DNA of 64,000 bases from Azotobacter salinestris (GCF_009363155.1 NZ_CP045302.1:3641001-3705000), one strand, 5' to 3'; counted from the first letter of the stretch, positions 1 through 11,455 are shown. Translations and numbers: made by a program. The notes: generated by a model not told the origin, from the letters alone.

Positions 1-2219
<2,219 letters not shown>

Positions 2220-3452
2220 TCAGTGATCGTGGCTGGCGCCGGATTTTTCGATGTCGGCCTTGATCAGGAAGCTCTGCTCGGCGACGTAGGGCGTGCCGGG
2301 CTTGAGCCCGCCCAGGACCTCGACGTATTCGCCATCGCGTGCGCCCAGCTCGAGCATCCGCACTTCGTAGGTTTCGCCGACCTGGGCGAAGACCACGGTG
2401 AAGTCGCGGAATCGCTGCAGGCCCGATTCCTTGACCGCCAGCGGCACCTGGTGCTTGGCGATGGTCACCTCGGCCGACACGCTCATGCCCGGACGCCAGC
2501 GCCCGTCGGGATTGGGAATGCTGGCGCGGGCGACGACGCTCTGGCTGCGGGTGGCCAGCGGCAGCAAGGTATCGATGACGGTCTCGACCGCCGCATCGCT
2601 GGTGGCCGCCTGGACGCGCACCGCTTGTCCGGCGGCCAGACGCGCGGCGTCCTCGCCGATTGCATGCAGTTCCACCCAGACCTCGGACAGATCGGCCAGC
2701 TCGATCAGCGCGTTGCCGTCGGCGACGTCGCCGATATTGGTGTGGCGCGCCAGTACCACGCCATCGAACGGCGCGGTGACCGGATAGCGGCGCATGCTCT
2801 CGTTGCCCTCGACCACTATGAGGGTCTGCCCACGGCGTACGCGCTGACCTTGCTGGACGAGAACTTCGCGGACCACGCCAGGGAAACGCGCCTTGATCCG
2901 GGCATGCCGGTTGGCGTCCAGCGCGACGTTGCCGACGAGGTGCAGGTTGTCGCGGATCACGGCGGATCCGGCCATTTCGACCTTCACGCCCGCATCGCTG
3001 GCGATGGCGCCGGGAATGGTGGTGCGGCCCTCGTAGGAAGCGAATTCCCACCGATGTGCCCTGCCGCCGTAGTGGGCGTCGACCTGGACATCGAACGAAT
3101 GCGGTTCGACTACCGTGCCACTGCCGACCAGGTAGTCGTTCTCCGGCTTGAAGGTGAAGCGATTGACTTCGCCGTCCAGGCGACGAAGTTCGATCGTGGC
3201 CTCGATCTCCGCGGGCTTGAGCGGCTGGTCGCCTTGGTAGGCATACAGCCGGTAATGGGGCGGCACGTTGGTTTCGAAGATGGTCACTTCGAGGGCGAAG
3301 TCGCCGTCGCGCAGCAGGCGGCCGCGGTGCGGGCCGCGCTCGAAATCGGCAGCGGCGGCGTGGCTTTCGGTTGGCTTCTCGGTCGATCCGAATTGGTCAC
3401 AGCCGGAAAGGGCGAGCGACAGGGCAAGGACAACAGCGAGGCGGGCAATCAT
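2220..3452 (-). CDS. czcB: CzcB-like periplasmic adaptor (membrane fusion protein)
   Basis: Periplasmic adaptor linking the CzcA pump to the CzcC outer-membrane channel, 410 aa. The N-terminus is a lipoprotein-type signal (LALSLALSGC, with Cys 18 as the probable lipidated residue). A biotinyl-lipoyl-like segment follows in the middle (ARIKARFPGVVREVLVQQGQ), then a beta-barrel region. The C-terminus ends in His-Asp-His, and an N-terminal extension precedes the core, as in CzcB/CusB-type metal adaptors. Its ATG overlaps the czcC stop as ATGA, indicating translational coupling. Family assignment is firm; the exact metal is not. Confidence 0.9.
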   Translation of the reverse strand: MIARLAVVLALSLALSGCDQFGSTEKPTESHAAAADFERGPHRGRLLRDGDFALEVTIFETNVPPHYRLYAYQGDQPLKPAEIEATIELRRLDGEVNRFTFKPENDYLVGSGTVVEPHSFDVQVDAHYGGRAHRWEFASYEGRTTIPGAIASDAGVKVEMAGSAVIRDNLHLVGNVALDANRHARIKARFPGVVREVLVQQGQRVRRGQTLIVVEGNESMRRYPVTAPFDGVVLARHTNIGDVADGNALIELADLSEVWVELHAIGEDAARLAAGQAVRVQAATSDAAVETVIDTLLPLATRSQSVVARASIPNPDGRWRPGMSVSAEVTIAKHQVPLAVKESGLQRFRDFTVVFAQVGETYEVRMLELGARDGEYVEVLGGLKPGTPYVAEQSFLIKADIEKSGASHDH

Positions 3453-4699
3453 GGCGTGGTTTCCGGGGAAACGGCGGTGAGGCGTTCGACCTCGACCAGT
3501 TGGGTGTGATAACGGGCGGCGGCATCGATGCTGCGTTCGCGCAGTTCGAACAGCGTGCGCTGGGCCTGGGTGAGAGCGGTAAAGGAAAAGCGTCCGCTTT
3601 CGAAGCCACGGCGGGCGAAGGAGAATGCCTGCTCGGCCTTGGGCACGAGGCGCGTGCGCAGGGCCTCGTATTCGGTGCGGGCGTGCATCAGTTCCTGGTA
3701 CATCCCGAACAGGATCTGATGACTTTCGGTGCGCTGAGCCTCGCGGCGCGATTCCAGCGCCACCAGCTGTGCATCGGCTTCGGCGACCGCCAGCGCGGCA
3801 CGCGGTTTGCTGCCGAGCGGCATCGAGGCCGACATGACCAGTCCCTGATCGTTGAGTCCTTCGAGCCGGCGCACGCCGAGGCTGAGGTCGATGTCCGGCT
3901 TGGCGCTGGCCTCGGCGACCCGGCGCCTAGCGGCGATGGTCTCGGCCTCGAAGGATGCGTTGCGCTGGGCCAGGGTCATTGGCAATCGCGCGGCAAGCGC
4001 CTCGAAGGGTTCGACCGCGGGCAGCGTGCGCAGATCGCCGTCAACCCTGCCGAAGTCGGGCTCGAACGAACCCCAGCTCGCCGCCAGCGATACCTTGGCG
4101 CTGGCCAGCTCATGCTCGGCATGCTCGCGTTTGAGTTCGGCTTCGGCCAGAGCGATCTCCGCCGCGTGCAGATCGGATTCGGGATTGCGCGCCGCCGCTA
4201 CCCAGTTGGCGACCTCACGGCGGATGCGATCGGCCAAGCCGACCTGTTCGCGCGCGAATTCCAGCCGGTGCTGGTCGGCCACGACCTCGATGAAGCGCGC
4301 CGTGGTCCGACTGGCCACCTCCAGGCGCGCGCTGTCGGACAGGTGCTGCTGGCGCGCCACTTCCGCTGTACCGAGCGCCTGCCGGGCGGCACGCTTGCCG
4401 CCCAGCTCGATGACCCGCCCCAGTCGGATCGTGGTTTCAACCGATCTCAGGGCGCTCGCGCTGCCGGTGCCGCCGAAGTTTTCCACCTCGCTCCCCACGA
4501 CATAGGGAGTGGGGAGCCCTGCACGCTCGGCGCGGGCTTGCGCAGCGCGCAGGTCGGCCGCTTCGGCCGCCAGGGATGGATTTGAGGCAAGGCTACGGTC
4601 TATCGCCTCTTCAAGACGCAAGGGTTCGGCAGCGCGCCCATACGGGATGCTGCCGCAGGCCCCGGCAAGCGCCAGGGCCATCAGCCAACGCAATTTCAC
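3449..4699 (-). CDS. czcC: CzcC-like outer-membrane efflux channel (TolC family)
   Basis: Outer-membrane channel of the tripartite metal efflux system, 416 aa. I chose a GTG start at 4699 because GGAGG lies just upstream and the protein then opens with a clean signal peptide (KLRWLMALALAGACG). An in-frame ATG at 4732 would add 11 poorly conserved residues. The body shows the two long alpha-helical OMF repeats rich in Ala, Glu and Arg, for example LRAAQARAERAGL near residue 50 and RTLFELRERSIDAAARYHTQ near the end. It is the first of three coupled genes, overlapping czcB by 4 bases. Confidence 0.87.
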   Translation of the reverse strand: MKLRWLMALALAGACGSIPYGRAAEPLRLEEAIDRSLASNPSLAAEAADLRAAQARAERAGLPTPYVVGSEVENFGGTGSASALRSVETTIRLGRVIELGGKRAARQALGTAEVARQQHLSDSARLEVASRTTARFIEVVADQHRLEFAREQVGLADRIRREVANWVAAARNPESDLHAAEIALAEAELKREHAEHELASAKVSLAASWGSFEPDFGRVDGDLRTLPAVEPFEALAARLPMTLAQRNASFEAETIAARRRVAEASAKPDIDLSLGVRRLEGLNDQGLVMSASMPLGSKPRAALAVAEADAQLVALESRREAQRTESHQILFGMYQELMHARTEYEALRTRLVPKAEQAFSFARRGFESGRFSFTALTQAQRTLFELRERSIDAAARYHTQLVEVERLTAVSPETTP

Positions 4700-4764
4700 G
4701 GAAAACCTCCGGATAATCGAAAAACAACGCAATACGGGCTGTCACAGGCAGCCTCGGGAGGTTG

Positions 4765-5154
4765 TCAGGCGATCGGAGGTCGATAGGGGGGGCGAGGTGC
4801 CGCGGAGAGTGGCGTAGACACCACCAGGCAGCCAGATGTGGCACAGACGGCATCGCTTGGCATCGTCATCGGCAGTGCGGGCAGTGCCGCCGATGTCTTG
4901 CCTGCGTCGTGCACATGCAGCGCCAGGTCGCCCGTCGATTTTGCCGGAGCTGGGTGATCGGCATGCTCGAACGACCAGTCCGTGGCCAGTTGCAACGCGT
5001 GGTCGTGGTCATGAGCCCCGCCTGCATGGGCATGAATCCTCCCGGACAACACCGTTGCAGAGAGCATGGCCAGCAGCAGCAACAGGCCGGCCAGCCGCCC
5101 CATGGGGCGCCGGATCCAGAGGTGCATGAGATGGCGGAAGGCTTGGACGGACAT
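4765..5154 (-). CDS. small His-rich periplasmic/membrane protein, CzcI-like
   Basis: A 129-aa protein immediately upstream of czcC in the same direction. A hydrophobic stretch (RLAGLLLLLAMLSATVLSG, about residues 20-38) looks like a signal or anchor. It is followed by a His/Asp-rich segment (HAHAGGAHDHDHALQL) and more scattered His. Small His-rich proteins of this kind often accompany czc operons and are thought to bind or sense metal; that role is inferred here. No convincing ribosome site precedes 5154, and ATG codons at 5127 and 5103 are alternatives. Confidence 0.6.
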   Translation of the reverse strand: MSVQAFRHLMHLWIRRPMGRLAGLLLLLAMLSATVLSGRIHAHAGGAHDHDHALQLATDWSFEHADHPAPAKSTGDLALHVHDAGKTSAALPALPMTMPSDAVCATSGCLVVSTPLSAAPRPPYRPPIA

Positions 5155-5345
5155 GATGCGGGGGATGATGCCCTATCCCCGCAGGGCTTTACAACTCCGC
5201 GAGGAGCAGGCGGTTCGTCGTGGCTGCAGCGGAATATTCGGCAAGCTCGCTGCAGGCCGCGGATCTGGACCGCGCTGGGGGCGACGCTGCTGGCCTGTCT
5301 CATCCTGCTCGGACTTGACCGGCTGTTCCGGGGGCTGAGCGGGGT

Positions 5346-6269
5346 TCAGGAGGCTCCCTGGCCGTTCGCCCCGGGCGCCGCTTCGGCACTGCCGAGCTGG
5401 CGGACGGTGTTCAGGAAGGCGCGCAGGATGGGCGAGCTGTCGCCCTTGCGGTGCAGGCAGGCCAGCTCGATCTCGGCCTTGCCGCGGCAGCGCAGGGTGC
5501 GGTACTCCACGCCCGGCAGGCGCAGGTTGACGGTGGCCTCGGGCACCACGCAGAGCCCCAGGCCGCCGGCCACCAGGGCGATGCTGGTGGTCACGTCGGT
5601 GACTTCCTGGATCACTTGGGGCACCGCGTCGTAGTCGGCGAACAGCCGTCGCACGTGGCTGGCCAGGCCGCGCCGCACGCCGCGCGGATAGAGGATGAAG
5701 GGCTCCTGCAGCACCTCGCCCAACTCGATGGCGTCCCGCGCCGCCAGGGGATGCGTCGCCGGCAGCGCCAGCATCAGCGCTTCCTTGCGCACCAGTTCCT
5801 GCTCGATGTCCGGCTCGTCCGGCACCAGGCGGTTGAAGCCGATGCTCAGGCGCCGCTCGCGCAGCGCCTGGATCTGCGCGTCCTTGTCCATGGGATGCAG
5901 GGAGATCTCCACGGCCGGATGGGTGCGGCCGAACTCCAGCAGCACCCGCGGGATGAAGTCGAGGATCGACGAGCCGAAGATACCGATCACCAGGCTGCCT
6001 TTCCTGCCCTCGGCCAACAGGCGCGACTCGTCGGCCGCGTGCTGCAGCTGGGCAAGGATGTTCAGCGCCTGCTGGTAGAAGGCCTGGCCGGCCTCGGTCA
6101 GCGCGACGCGCTTGGAGTTGCGCTCCAGCAGCACGGCGGGAATGGCTTCCTCCAGTTGCTGGATCTGGCGGCTCAGGGCGGGCTGGGTGATGTACAGCCG
6201 TTCGGCGGCGCGATTGAAGTTCAGCTCCTCGGCCACCGCCACGAAATACTTCAACTGCCTGATTTCCAA
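5346..6269 (-). CDS. LysR-family transcriptional regulator, CatR/BenM-like
   Basis: LysR-type regulator of 307 aa, probably responding to an aromatic intermediate. The DNA-binding helix-turn-helix is at residues 1-60 (LNFNRAAERLYITQPALSRQ), followed by the effector domain. The likely start is TTG at 6269: AGGTGA lies 5 bases upstream, and the protein then opens EIRQLKYFVAVAEE as in the CatR/BenM group. The longer ATG reading at 6353 would place 28 unrelated residues in front and overlap the duplicated control element. It is divergent from the AraC-type regulator at 6517, so it most likely controls that gene and the meta-pathway genes. Confidence 0.88.
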   Translation of the reverse strand: MEIRQLKYFVAVAEELNFNRAAERLYITQPALSRQIQQLEEAIPAVLLERNSKRVALTEAGQAFYQQALNILAQLQHAADESRLLAEGRKGSLVIGIFGSSILDFIPRVLLEFGRTHPAVEISLHPMDKDAQIQALRERRLSIGFNRLVPDEPDIEQELVRKEALMLALPATHPLAARDAIELGEVLQEPFILYPRGVRRGLASHVRRLFADYDAVPQVIQEVTDVTTSIALVAGGLGLCVVPEATVNLRLPGVEYRTLRCRGKAEIELACLHRKGDSSPILRAFLNTVRQLGSAEAAPGANGQGAS

Positions 6270-6516
6270 TGGATCACCTACTGGTTGAAAACGAGGGGGG
6301 GGCACCGATGCCTCCCGGGTATCGTTCGGTGATTGTATTCGATTGGACGGCATTGCTGCGGCTGTTTATCTTTACGCCACGACTTTGCCGGCATTCGGGA
6401 AACGGACAGGAGGAGTCTCGCCAGGTAGGGGCGGTGCGCAGTGCGAAGTGCGGGTCCGAGGCGGCAAAGCACCGCTTGGGTTTTATAAGAAAAACAATAC
6501 CGAGAGGCCTTGAGTG
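6270..6516. promoter_or_regulatory. divergent control region between LysR and AraC-type regulators, copy A of a duplicated element
   Basis: The 247-bp gap between two divergent regulator genes. Positions 6309-6400 align with 14602-14691 in front of the lower catabolic operon. A 25-base core is identical (6334-6358 versus 14629-14653), with flanking blocks ATCGTT and CTGTTTA also shared. In both places the element has the same orientation relative to the gene downstream on the plus strand. This suggests a common operator or promoter. I do not see a clean LysR T-N11-A box or sigma-54 site in it. Confidence 0.65.
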
Positions 6517-7476
6517 ATGGAGTTTTCCTTACTGAGAGAAAAGAGCGTGGTCTTCAAGGGTGCCGACCCCTACGACGTTTCCGGCTACGTGAACCAGCAT
6601 GTCGGCGCCCATTCCATCCGCCTGTCGCAGTCCAGCCATCCCACTGCCGACCTGAGTCATCGCAAGTTCGGCGATCTCGACCTCTGCCGGATCAGCTACG
6701 GCGGCACCGTGCGCGTCACCTCCGAGGCGCTGGAAACCATCTACCACCTGCAGATCCTGCTCAAGGGCCACTGCCTGTGGCGCGGCGCGCGCGGCCAGGA
6801 GCACCATTTCGTGCCGGGCGAGCTGCTCTTGATAAATCCGGACGATCCGGTGGATCTGACCTACTCGCAGGACTGCGAGAAGTTCATCGTCAAGATGCCC
6901 GGCTCCCTGCTCGAGGCGGCCTGCGCCGAGAACCACTGGCACTGGCCCGGCGAGGGCATCCGCTTCACCGCCAGCCGCCACGGCCTCCAGGAGATCGGCG
7001 GCCTGCTCAACCTGCTCGGCCTGGTCTGCGAGGAGGCCGAAGCCGGTAGCGCAGTGCCCCGCCTGCAGGAGCACTACGGGCGGATCATCGCCAACAAGCT
7101 GCTCTGCCTGCAGAGCAACGTCCGCCGCGAGCAGCCGGGCAGCGCCTCGGCGATCTTCGAGCGGATCGCGCACTTCATCGAGGAAAACCTCAAGCAGGAC
7201 ATCACCCTCGAGCAACTGGCCGGGCTGGCGAACGTCAGTCCGCGCTCGCTCTATGCGCTGTTCGAGAAGCACGCCAGGACCACGCCCAGGCATTACGTTC
7301 GGCAGAAGAAGCTCGAGCGGATCAACGCCAGCCTGCGCGATCCCTCGGTGCCGGTGCGCAACATCACCGAGGTGGCGCTCGACTACGGCTTCCTGCACCT
7401 CGGGCGCTTTTCCGAATCCTACCGCAACGCCTTCGGCGAGCTGCCTTCGGACACCCTGAAGCGCCGCGCCTGCTGA
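6517..7476 (+). CDS. AraC/XylS-family activator, BenR/XylS-like
   Basis: Activator of 319 aa with an N-terminal AraC-binding-like effector domain (to about residue 190) and a C-terminal double helix-turn-helix. Recognisable pieces are [19 protein letters not shown] and [19 protein letters not shown]. The ATG at 6517 follows a GAGAGG ribosome site; a GTG 3 bases earlier is possible. It is transcribed towards xylX and two tandem TGCA-N6-GGATA sites lie between them, the half-site pair recognised by XylS and BenR. That makes benzoate/toluate-dependent activation of the upper operon the likely role; the inducer is inferred. Confidence 0.88.
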   Translation: MEFSLLREKSVVFKGADPYDVSGYVNQHVGAHSIRLSQSSHPTADLSHRKFGDLDLCRISYGGTVRVTSEALETIYHLQILLKGHCLWRGARGQEHHFVPGELLLINPDDPVDLTYSQDCEKFIVKMPGSLLEAACAENHWHWPGEGIRFTASRHGLQEIGGLLNLLGLVCEEAEAGSAVPRLQEHYGRIIANKLLCLQSNVRREQPGSASAIFERIAHFIEENLKQDITLEQLAGLANVSPRSLYALFEKHARTTPRHYVRQKKLERINASLRDPSVPVRNITEVALDYGFLHLGRFSESYRNAFGELPSDTLKRRAC

Positions 7477-7503
7477 CCCTTCCACCTCGCCGCGCCGTTA
7501 TCC

Positions 7504-7544
7504 GCGCCGCCCCGGTCTTGCGCCGGGGCGGCGCGTTCGTTTTT
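7504..7544 (+). terminator. rho-independent terminator of the AraC-type gene
   Basis: A perfect 12-bp GC stem (arms 7504-7515 and 7523-7534) with a 7-base loop, followed by GTTCGTTTTT. It isolates the regulator gene from the inducible promoter 30 bases further on. Confidence 0.85.
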
Positions 7545-7567
7545 GTCCGGAACCTGCGTACCGCGTT

Positions 7568-7631
7568 TGCAGAGAGTGGATAAAGGTCGTGCAGGAAACG
7601 GATATTGCCGGACCTTGCCGGTTCTTAGCAT
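7568..7631 (+). promoter_or_regulatory. Pm-like promoter with tandem XylS/BenR operators
   Basis: Two direct repeats fit TGCA-N6-GGNTA exactly: 7568-7582 and 7590-7604, start-to-start 22 bp (about two helical turns). A candidate -10 (TAGCAT, 7626-7631) with a 17-bp spacer puts the -35 hexamer at 7603-7608. The downstream operator would then overlap the -35 by 2 bases, the geometry known for the XylS-dependent Pm promoter. xylX starts 36 bases downstream. The operators are read directly; the -10/-35 placement is inferred. Confidence 0.8.
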
Positions 7632-7666
7632 GGGGCTCTGACACAAAAACAACGGAGCCGACGGCA

Positions 7667-9028
7667 ATGACTCTTGGAATCGACGAGATCAACGGCTTGC
7701 TGGAAGAGGACCGCGAAAAGGGCCTCTACCGCTGCAAGCGGGACATGTTCATCGACCCGGAACTCTTCGAGCTGGAGATGAAGCACATCTTCGAAGGGAA
7801 CTGGATCTACCTGGCCCACGACAGCCAGATCCCCGAAAAGAACGACTACTACACCACCTACATCGGCCGCCAGCCGATCATCATCGCCCGCACCAAGGAC
7901 GGCGAGCTGAACGCCTTCATCAACGCCTGCAGCCACCGCGGCGCGGCGCTGTGCCGCTTCAAGAGCGGCAACAAGGCCACCTACACCTGTCCGTTCCACG
8001 GCTGGACCTTCAGCAACTCCGGCAAGCTGTTGAAAGTGAAGGACCCGGCCGATGCGGGCTACCCGGACAGCTTCAACTGCAACGGCTCGCACGACCTGCA
8101 GAAGATCGCCCGCTTCGAGTCCTACCGCGGCTTCCTGTTCGGCAGCCTGAGCGCTGACGTCCAGCCGCTGGGCGAGTTCCTCGGCGAGTCGGCGAAGATC
8201 ATCGACATGGTGGTCGACCAGTCGGCGGAAGGCCTGGAAGTATTGCGCGGCGCCTCCACCTACGTGTTCGAGGGCAACTGGAAGCTGCAGGCCGAGAACG
8301 GCGCCGACGGCTACCACGTGACCGCCACCCACTGGAACTACGCCGCGACCCAGAACCAGCGCAAGCTCAAGGACGCCGGCGACGACATCCGCGCCATGAG
8401 CGCCGGTGGCTGGGGCAAGAAGGGCGGCGGCTTCTACGCCTTCGAGAACGGCCACATCCTGCTCTGGACCCGCTGGGACAACCCGGAAGACCGTCCGCTG
8501 TACCAGCGCCGCGACGAACTGGCCCAGGCGTTCGGCCAGGCCCGCGCCGACTGGATGATCGGCCATTCGCGCAACCTCTGCCTGTACCCCAACCTCTACC
8601 TGATGGACCAGTTCGGCTCGCAGCTGCGCATCGCCCGGCCGATCTCGGTCGACAAGACCGAAGTGACCATCTACTGCATCGCGCCCAAGGGCGAGAACGC
8701 CGAGGCGCGCGCCCACCGCATCCGCCAGTACGAAGACTTCTTCAACGTGACCGGCATGGCCACCCCGGACGACCTCGAGGAGTTCCGCGCCTGCCAGCAG
8801 GGCTTCCAGGGCCGCGCGGCGGTCTGGAACGACATGTCCCGCGGTGCCACCCACTGGATCGACGGAGCTGACGAGGCCGCCCGGGAAATCGGCCTGGCGC
8901 CGAAGATGAGCGGCGTGCGCACCGAGGACGAAGGGCTTTACATCATGCAGCACCGCTACTGGCAGGAGCGCATGACCGCGGCATTGAAGCAAGAGCAGGA
9001 CAGGCTGATTCACGTGGAGGGCAACTGA
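7667..9028 (+). CDS. xylX: benzoate/toluate 1,2-dioxygenase, large (alpha) subunit
   Basis: Alpha subunit of a Rieske non-heme iron oxygenase converting benzoate (or toluate) to the 1,2-cis-dihydrodiol carboxylate, 453 aa. The N-terminal Rieske domain carries CSHRGAALC and, 16 residues on, CPFHGW (Cys-His pairs for the 2Fe-2S cluster). The catalytic domain has [14 protein letters not shown], with the Asp and two His of the mononuclear iron site. The ATG at 7667 aligns with XylX/BenA starts. It opens the xylXYZL operon behind a XylS-type promoter. XylX and BenA cannot be separated by eye, so substrate range is uncertain. Confidence 0.93.
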   Translation: MTLGIDEINGLLEEDREKGLYRCKRDMFIDPELFELEMKHIFEGNWIYLAHDSQIPEKNDYYTTYIGRQPIIIARTKDGELNAFINACSHRGAALCRFKSGNKATYTCPFHGWTFSNSGKLLKVKDPADAGYPDSFNCNGSHDLQKIARFESYRGFLFGSLSADVQPLGEFLGESAKIIDMVVDQSAEGLEVLRGASTYVFEGNWKLQAENGADGYHVTATHWNYAATQNQRKLKDAGDDIRAMSAGGWGKKGGGFYAFENGHILLWTRWDNPEDRPLYQRRDELAQAFGQARADWMIGHSRNLCLYPNLYLMDQFGSQLRIARPISVDKTEVTIYCIAPKGENAEARAHRIRQYEDFFNVTGMATPDDLEEFRACQQGFQGRAAVWNDMSRGATHWIDGADEAAREIGLAPKMSGVRTEDEGLYIMQHRYWQERMTAALKQEQDRLIHVEGN

Positions 9029-9030
9029 TC

Positions 9031-9519
9031 ATGAACGCATCCTACGAAGCCGTACGTGACTTCCTCTACCGTGAAGCCCGCTACCTGGACGAGAAGGACT
9101 GGGACAGCTGGCTGGAGCAGTACGCACCCGAGTGCACCTTCTGGATGCCGGCCTGGGACGACCGCGACCAGCTCACCGAAGATCCGCGGAGCCAGATCTC
9201 GCTGATCTGGTACGGCAACCGCCGCGGCCTGGAGGACCGGGTGTTCCGCATCCGTACCGAGCGCTCCAGCGCGACCATTCCGGATACCCGCACCTCGCAC
9301 AACATCGCCAACCTGGAAATCCTCGAGCAGACCGGCGAGCTGTGCCGCCTGCGCTTCAACTGGCACACCCTGAGCTTCCGCTACAAGACCGTCGACCAGT
9401 TCTACGGCACCAGCTTCTACACCCTCGACATCCGCGGCGAGAACCCGCTGATCAAGGAGAAGAAGGTCGTGCTGAAGAACGACTACGTGCGTCACGTCCT
9501 CGACATCTACCACATCTGA
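9031..9519 (+). CDS. xylY: benzoate/toluate 1,2-dioxygenase, small (beta) subunit
   Basis: Beta subunit of the aromatic-ring dioxygenase, 162 aa, the usual length. It has the compact fold typical of the family, opening YEAVRDFLYREARYLDEKDW and containing DDRDQLTEDPRS. It has structural roles in the alpha3-beta3 hexamer and no metal ligands. It begins 2 bases after the xylX stop, so the two subunits are co-translated. Confidence 0.93.
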   Translation: MNASYEAVRDFLYREARYLDEKDWDSWLEQYAPECTFWMPAWDDRDQLTEDPRSQISLIWYGNRRGLEDRVFRIRTERSSATIPDTRTSHNIANLEILEQTGELCRLRFNWHTLSFRYKTVDQFYGTSFYTLDIRGENPLIKEKKVVLKNDYVRHVLDIYHI

Positions 9520-9622
9520 ACACAGCTCGAAGACCGCGCTCCGCCGGCGCCGTGCGGGACCCCCTGCGTTCCGCCCGCCGTCCGGCGGCTGCTCCAACCC
9601 AAAAATTAGAGCGGGGTGCCAT

Positions 9623-10633
9623 ATGTCATACAAGGTTGCGCTGAATTTCGAAGACGGGGTCACCCGTTTCATCGAGGTGGACAGTGGTGAAACCGTCGCC
9701 GACGCCGCCTACCGTCAGGGCATCAATATTCCGCTGGACTGCCGCGACGGAGCCTGTGGCGCCTGCAAGTGCCTTGCCGAAGCCGGTCGTTACGACCTGG
9801 GCGACAACTATATCGAGGACGCACTGAGCGAGGCGGAGAAGGCCGAAGGCCTGGTGCTGACCTGCCAGATGCGTCCGGAAAGCGACTGCGTGCTGCGCAT
9901 TCCGGCCTCCTCCGAAGTCTGCAAGACCCAGCAGGCCAGCTACGAGGCGGTCATCAGCGACGTGCGCGCGCTGTCTCCCAGCGTGATTTCCCTGTCGATC
10001 AAGGGTGCGTCCCTGGCCAGGCTGTCCTTCCTGCCGGGCCAGTACGTCAATCTCGGGGTGCCGGGCAGCGACCAGACCCGCGCCTATTCCTTCAGCTCGC
10101 TGCCGCAGGACGGCGAGGTCAGCTTCCTGATCCGCAACGTGCCGGGCGGCCTGATGAGCGGCTATCTCAGCCAGCAGGCCAGAGCCGGCGACGCCATGAC
10201 CCTGACCGGGCCCTTGGGCAGCTTCTACCTGCGCGAGATCCGCCGCCCGCTGCTGATGCTGGCCGGCGGCACCGGCCTCGCGCCCTTCACCGCCATGCTG
10301 GAGAAGATCGCCGAGAGCGGCAGCGCGCATCCGGTCCACCTGATCTACGGCGTCACCCACGACGCCGATCTGGTGGAAATGGACCGGCTGCAGGAGTTCG
10401 CCGTGCGCATGCCGAATTTCACCTTCACGGCCTGCGTGGCCAGCCCGGAGAGCGACTATCCGCAGAAGGGCTACGTCACCCAGCACATCGCGCCCAGGCA
10501 CCTGAACGACGGCGAGGTGGACATCTACCTGTGCGGCCCGCCGCCGATGGTCGAGGCGGTCAACGGGTTCCTCCGCGAGCAGGGCATCCAGCCGGCCAAT
10601 TTCCACTACGAGAAGTTCGCCGCCAGCCTCTGA
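9623..10633 (+). CDS. xylZ: benzoate/toluate 1,2-dioxygenase electron-transfer reductase
   Basis: NADH:ferredoxin-type reductase supplying electrons to XylXY, 336 aa. The N-terminal plant-type 2Fe-2S domain has CRDGACGACKC and a later TC (about residues 38-80). An FAD domain follows with RAYSFSS, then an NAD domain with GGTGLAPFTAML and CGPPPM. Domain order and length match BenC/XylZ. A 103-base gap separates it from xylY, with a GAGCGGGG ribosome site just before the start. It belongs to the same operon by position and function. Confidence 0.93.
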   Translation: MSYKVALNFEDGVTRFIEVDSGETVADAAYRQGINIPLDCRDGACGACKCLAEAGRYDLGDNYIEDALSEAEKAEGLVLTCQMRPESDCVLRIPASSEVCKTQQASYEAVISDVRALSPSVISLSIKGASLARLSFLPGQYVNLGVPGSDQTRAYSFSSLPQDGEVSFLIRNVPGGLMSGYLSQQARAGDAMTLTGPLGSFYLREIRRPLLMLAGGTGLAPFTAMLEKIAESGSAHPVHLIYGVTHDADLVEMDRLQEFAVRMPNFTFTACVASPESDYPQKGYVTQHIAPRHLNDGEVDIYLCGPPPMVEAVNGFLREQGIQPANFHYEKFAASL

Positions 10634-10681
10634 GCCGCTGCTGCCCGTGTCCGCACGGGCGGCCCCAAGGATAGAAACGCC

Positions 10682-11455
10682 ATGCATGAAAAACGCTTTC
10701 AAGACAGGGTCGCGGTGGTCACCGGCGCGGCCCAGGGCATCGGCCGGCGCGTTGCCGAAAGGCTGTTCGCCGAGGGCGTCCGGCTGGTCGCGGTGGATCG
10801 CTCCGAGCTGGTCCACGAGCTCGAGGCGCTGGGCGCCGGCCGGGTGCTGACGCTGACCGCCGACCTGGAGCGCTTCGCCGACTGCCAGGGGGTGATGACG
10901 GCGGCGGTCGAGCGCTTCGGCCGTCTCGACATCCTGATCAACAACGTCGGCGGCACCATCTGGGCCAAGCCCTTCGAGCACTACGCCGAAGAACAGATCG
11001 AGGCCGAGGTGCGCCGCTCGCTGTTCCCCACCCTGTGGTGCTGCCGTGCCGCCCTGCCGCCGATGCTCGAACAGGGCAGGGGAGCCATCGTCAACGTCTC
11101 CTCGATCGCCACCCGCGGCGTCAACCGCGCCCCCTACGGCGCGGCCAAGGGCGGCGTCAACGCGCTCACCGCCTGCCTGGCCTTCGAGACCGCCGGGCGC
11201 GGCATCCGCGTCAACGCCACCGCCCCCGGCGGCACCGAGGCGCCGCCGCGGCGCATCCCGCGCAACGCCGCCGAGCCGAGCGAGCAGGAGAAGGCCTGGT
11301 ACCAGCAGATCGTCGAGCAGACCGTCGACAGCTCGCTGATGAAGCGCTACGGGACCATCGACGAGCAGGTCGGGGCGATCCTCTTCCTGGCTTCCGACGA
11401 AGCCTCCTACATCACCGGCACGACCCTGCCGGTGGGAGGCGGCGACCTGGGTTGA
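10682..11455 (+). CDS. xylL: cis-1,2-dihydroxycyclohexa-3,5-diene-1-carboxylate dehydrogenase
   Basis: Short-chain dehydrogenase, 257 aa, that oxidises and decarboxylates the cis-diol carboxylate to catechol with NAD+. It shows the Rossmann motif TGAAQGIG near residue 15, NNVGG near residue 88, and the catalytic Tyr-x3-Lys as YGAAKGG. It completes the upper pathway xylXYZL. The downstream hairpin at 11461-11499 may reduce read-through into the transporter gene. Confidence 0.92.
   Translation: MHEKRFQDRVAVVTGAAQGIGRRVAERLFAEGVRLVAVDRSELVHELEALGAGRVLTLTADLERFADCQGVMTAAVERFGRLDILINNVGGTIWAKPFEHYAEEQIEAEVRRSLFPTLWCCRAALPPMLEQGRGAIVNVSSIATRGVNRAPYGAAKGGVNALTACLAFETAGRGIRVNATAPGGTEAPPRRIPRNAAEPSEQEKAWYQQIVEQTVDSSLMKRYGTIDEQVGAILFLASDEASYITGTTLPVGGGDLG

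Noticed and set aside
5240-5345. Plus-strand translation gives a helix-like run (ALGATLLACLILLGLDRLF).
   Set aside because: It is short, has no start with a ribosome site and runs into DNA antisense to the LysR gene. It could be a gene fragment, but nothing supports an identity.
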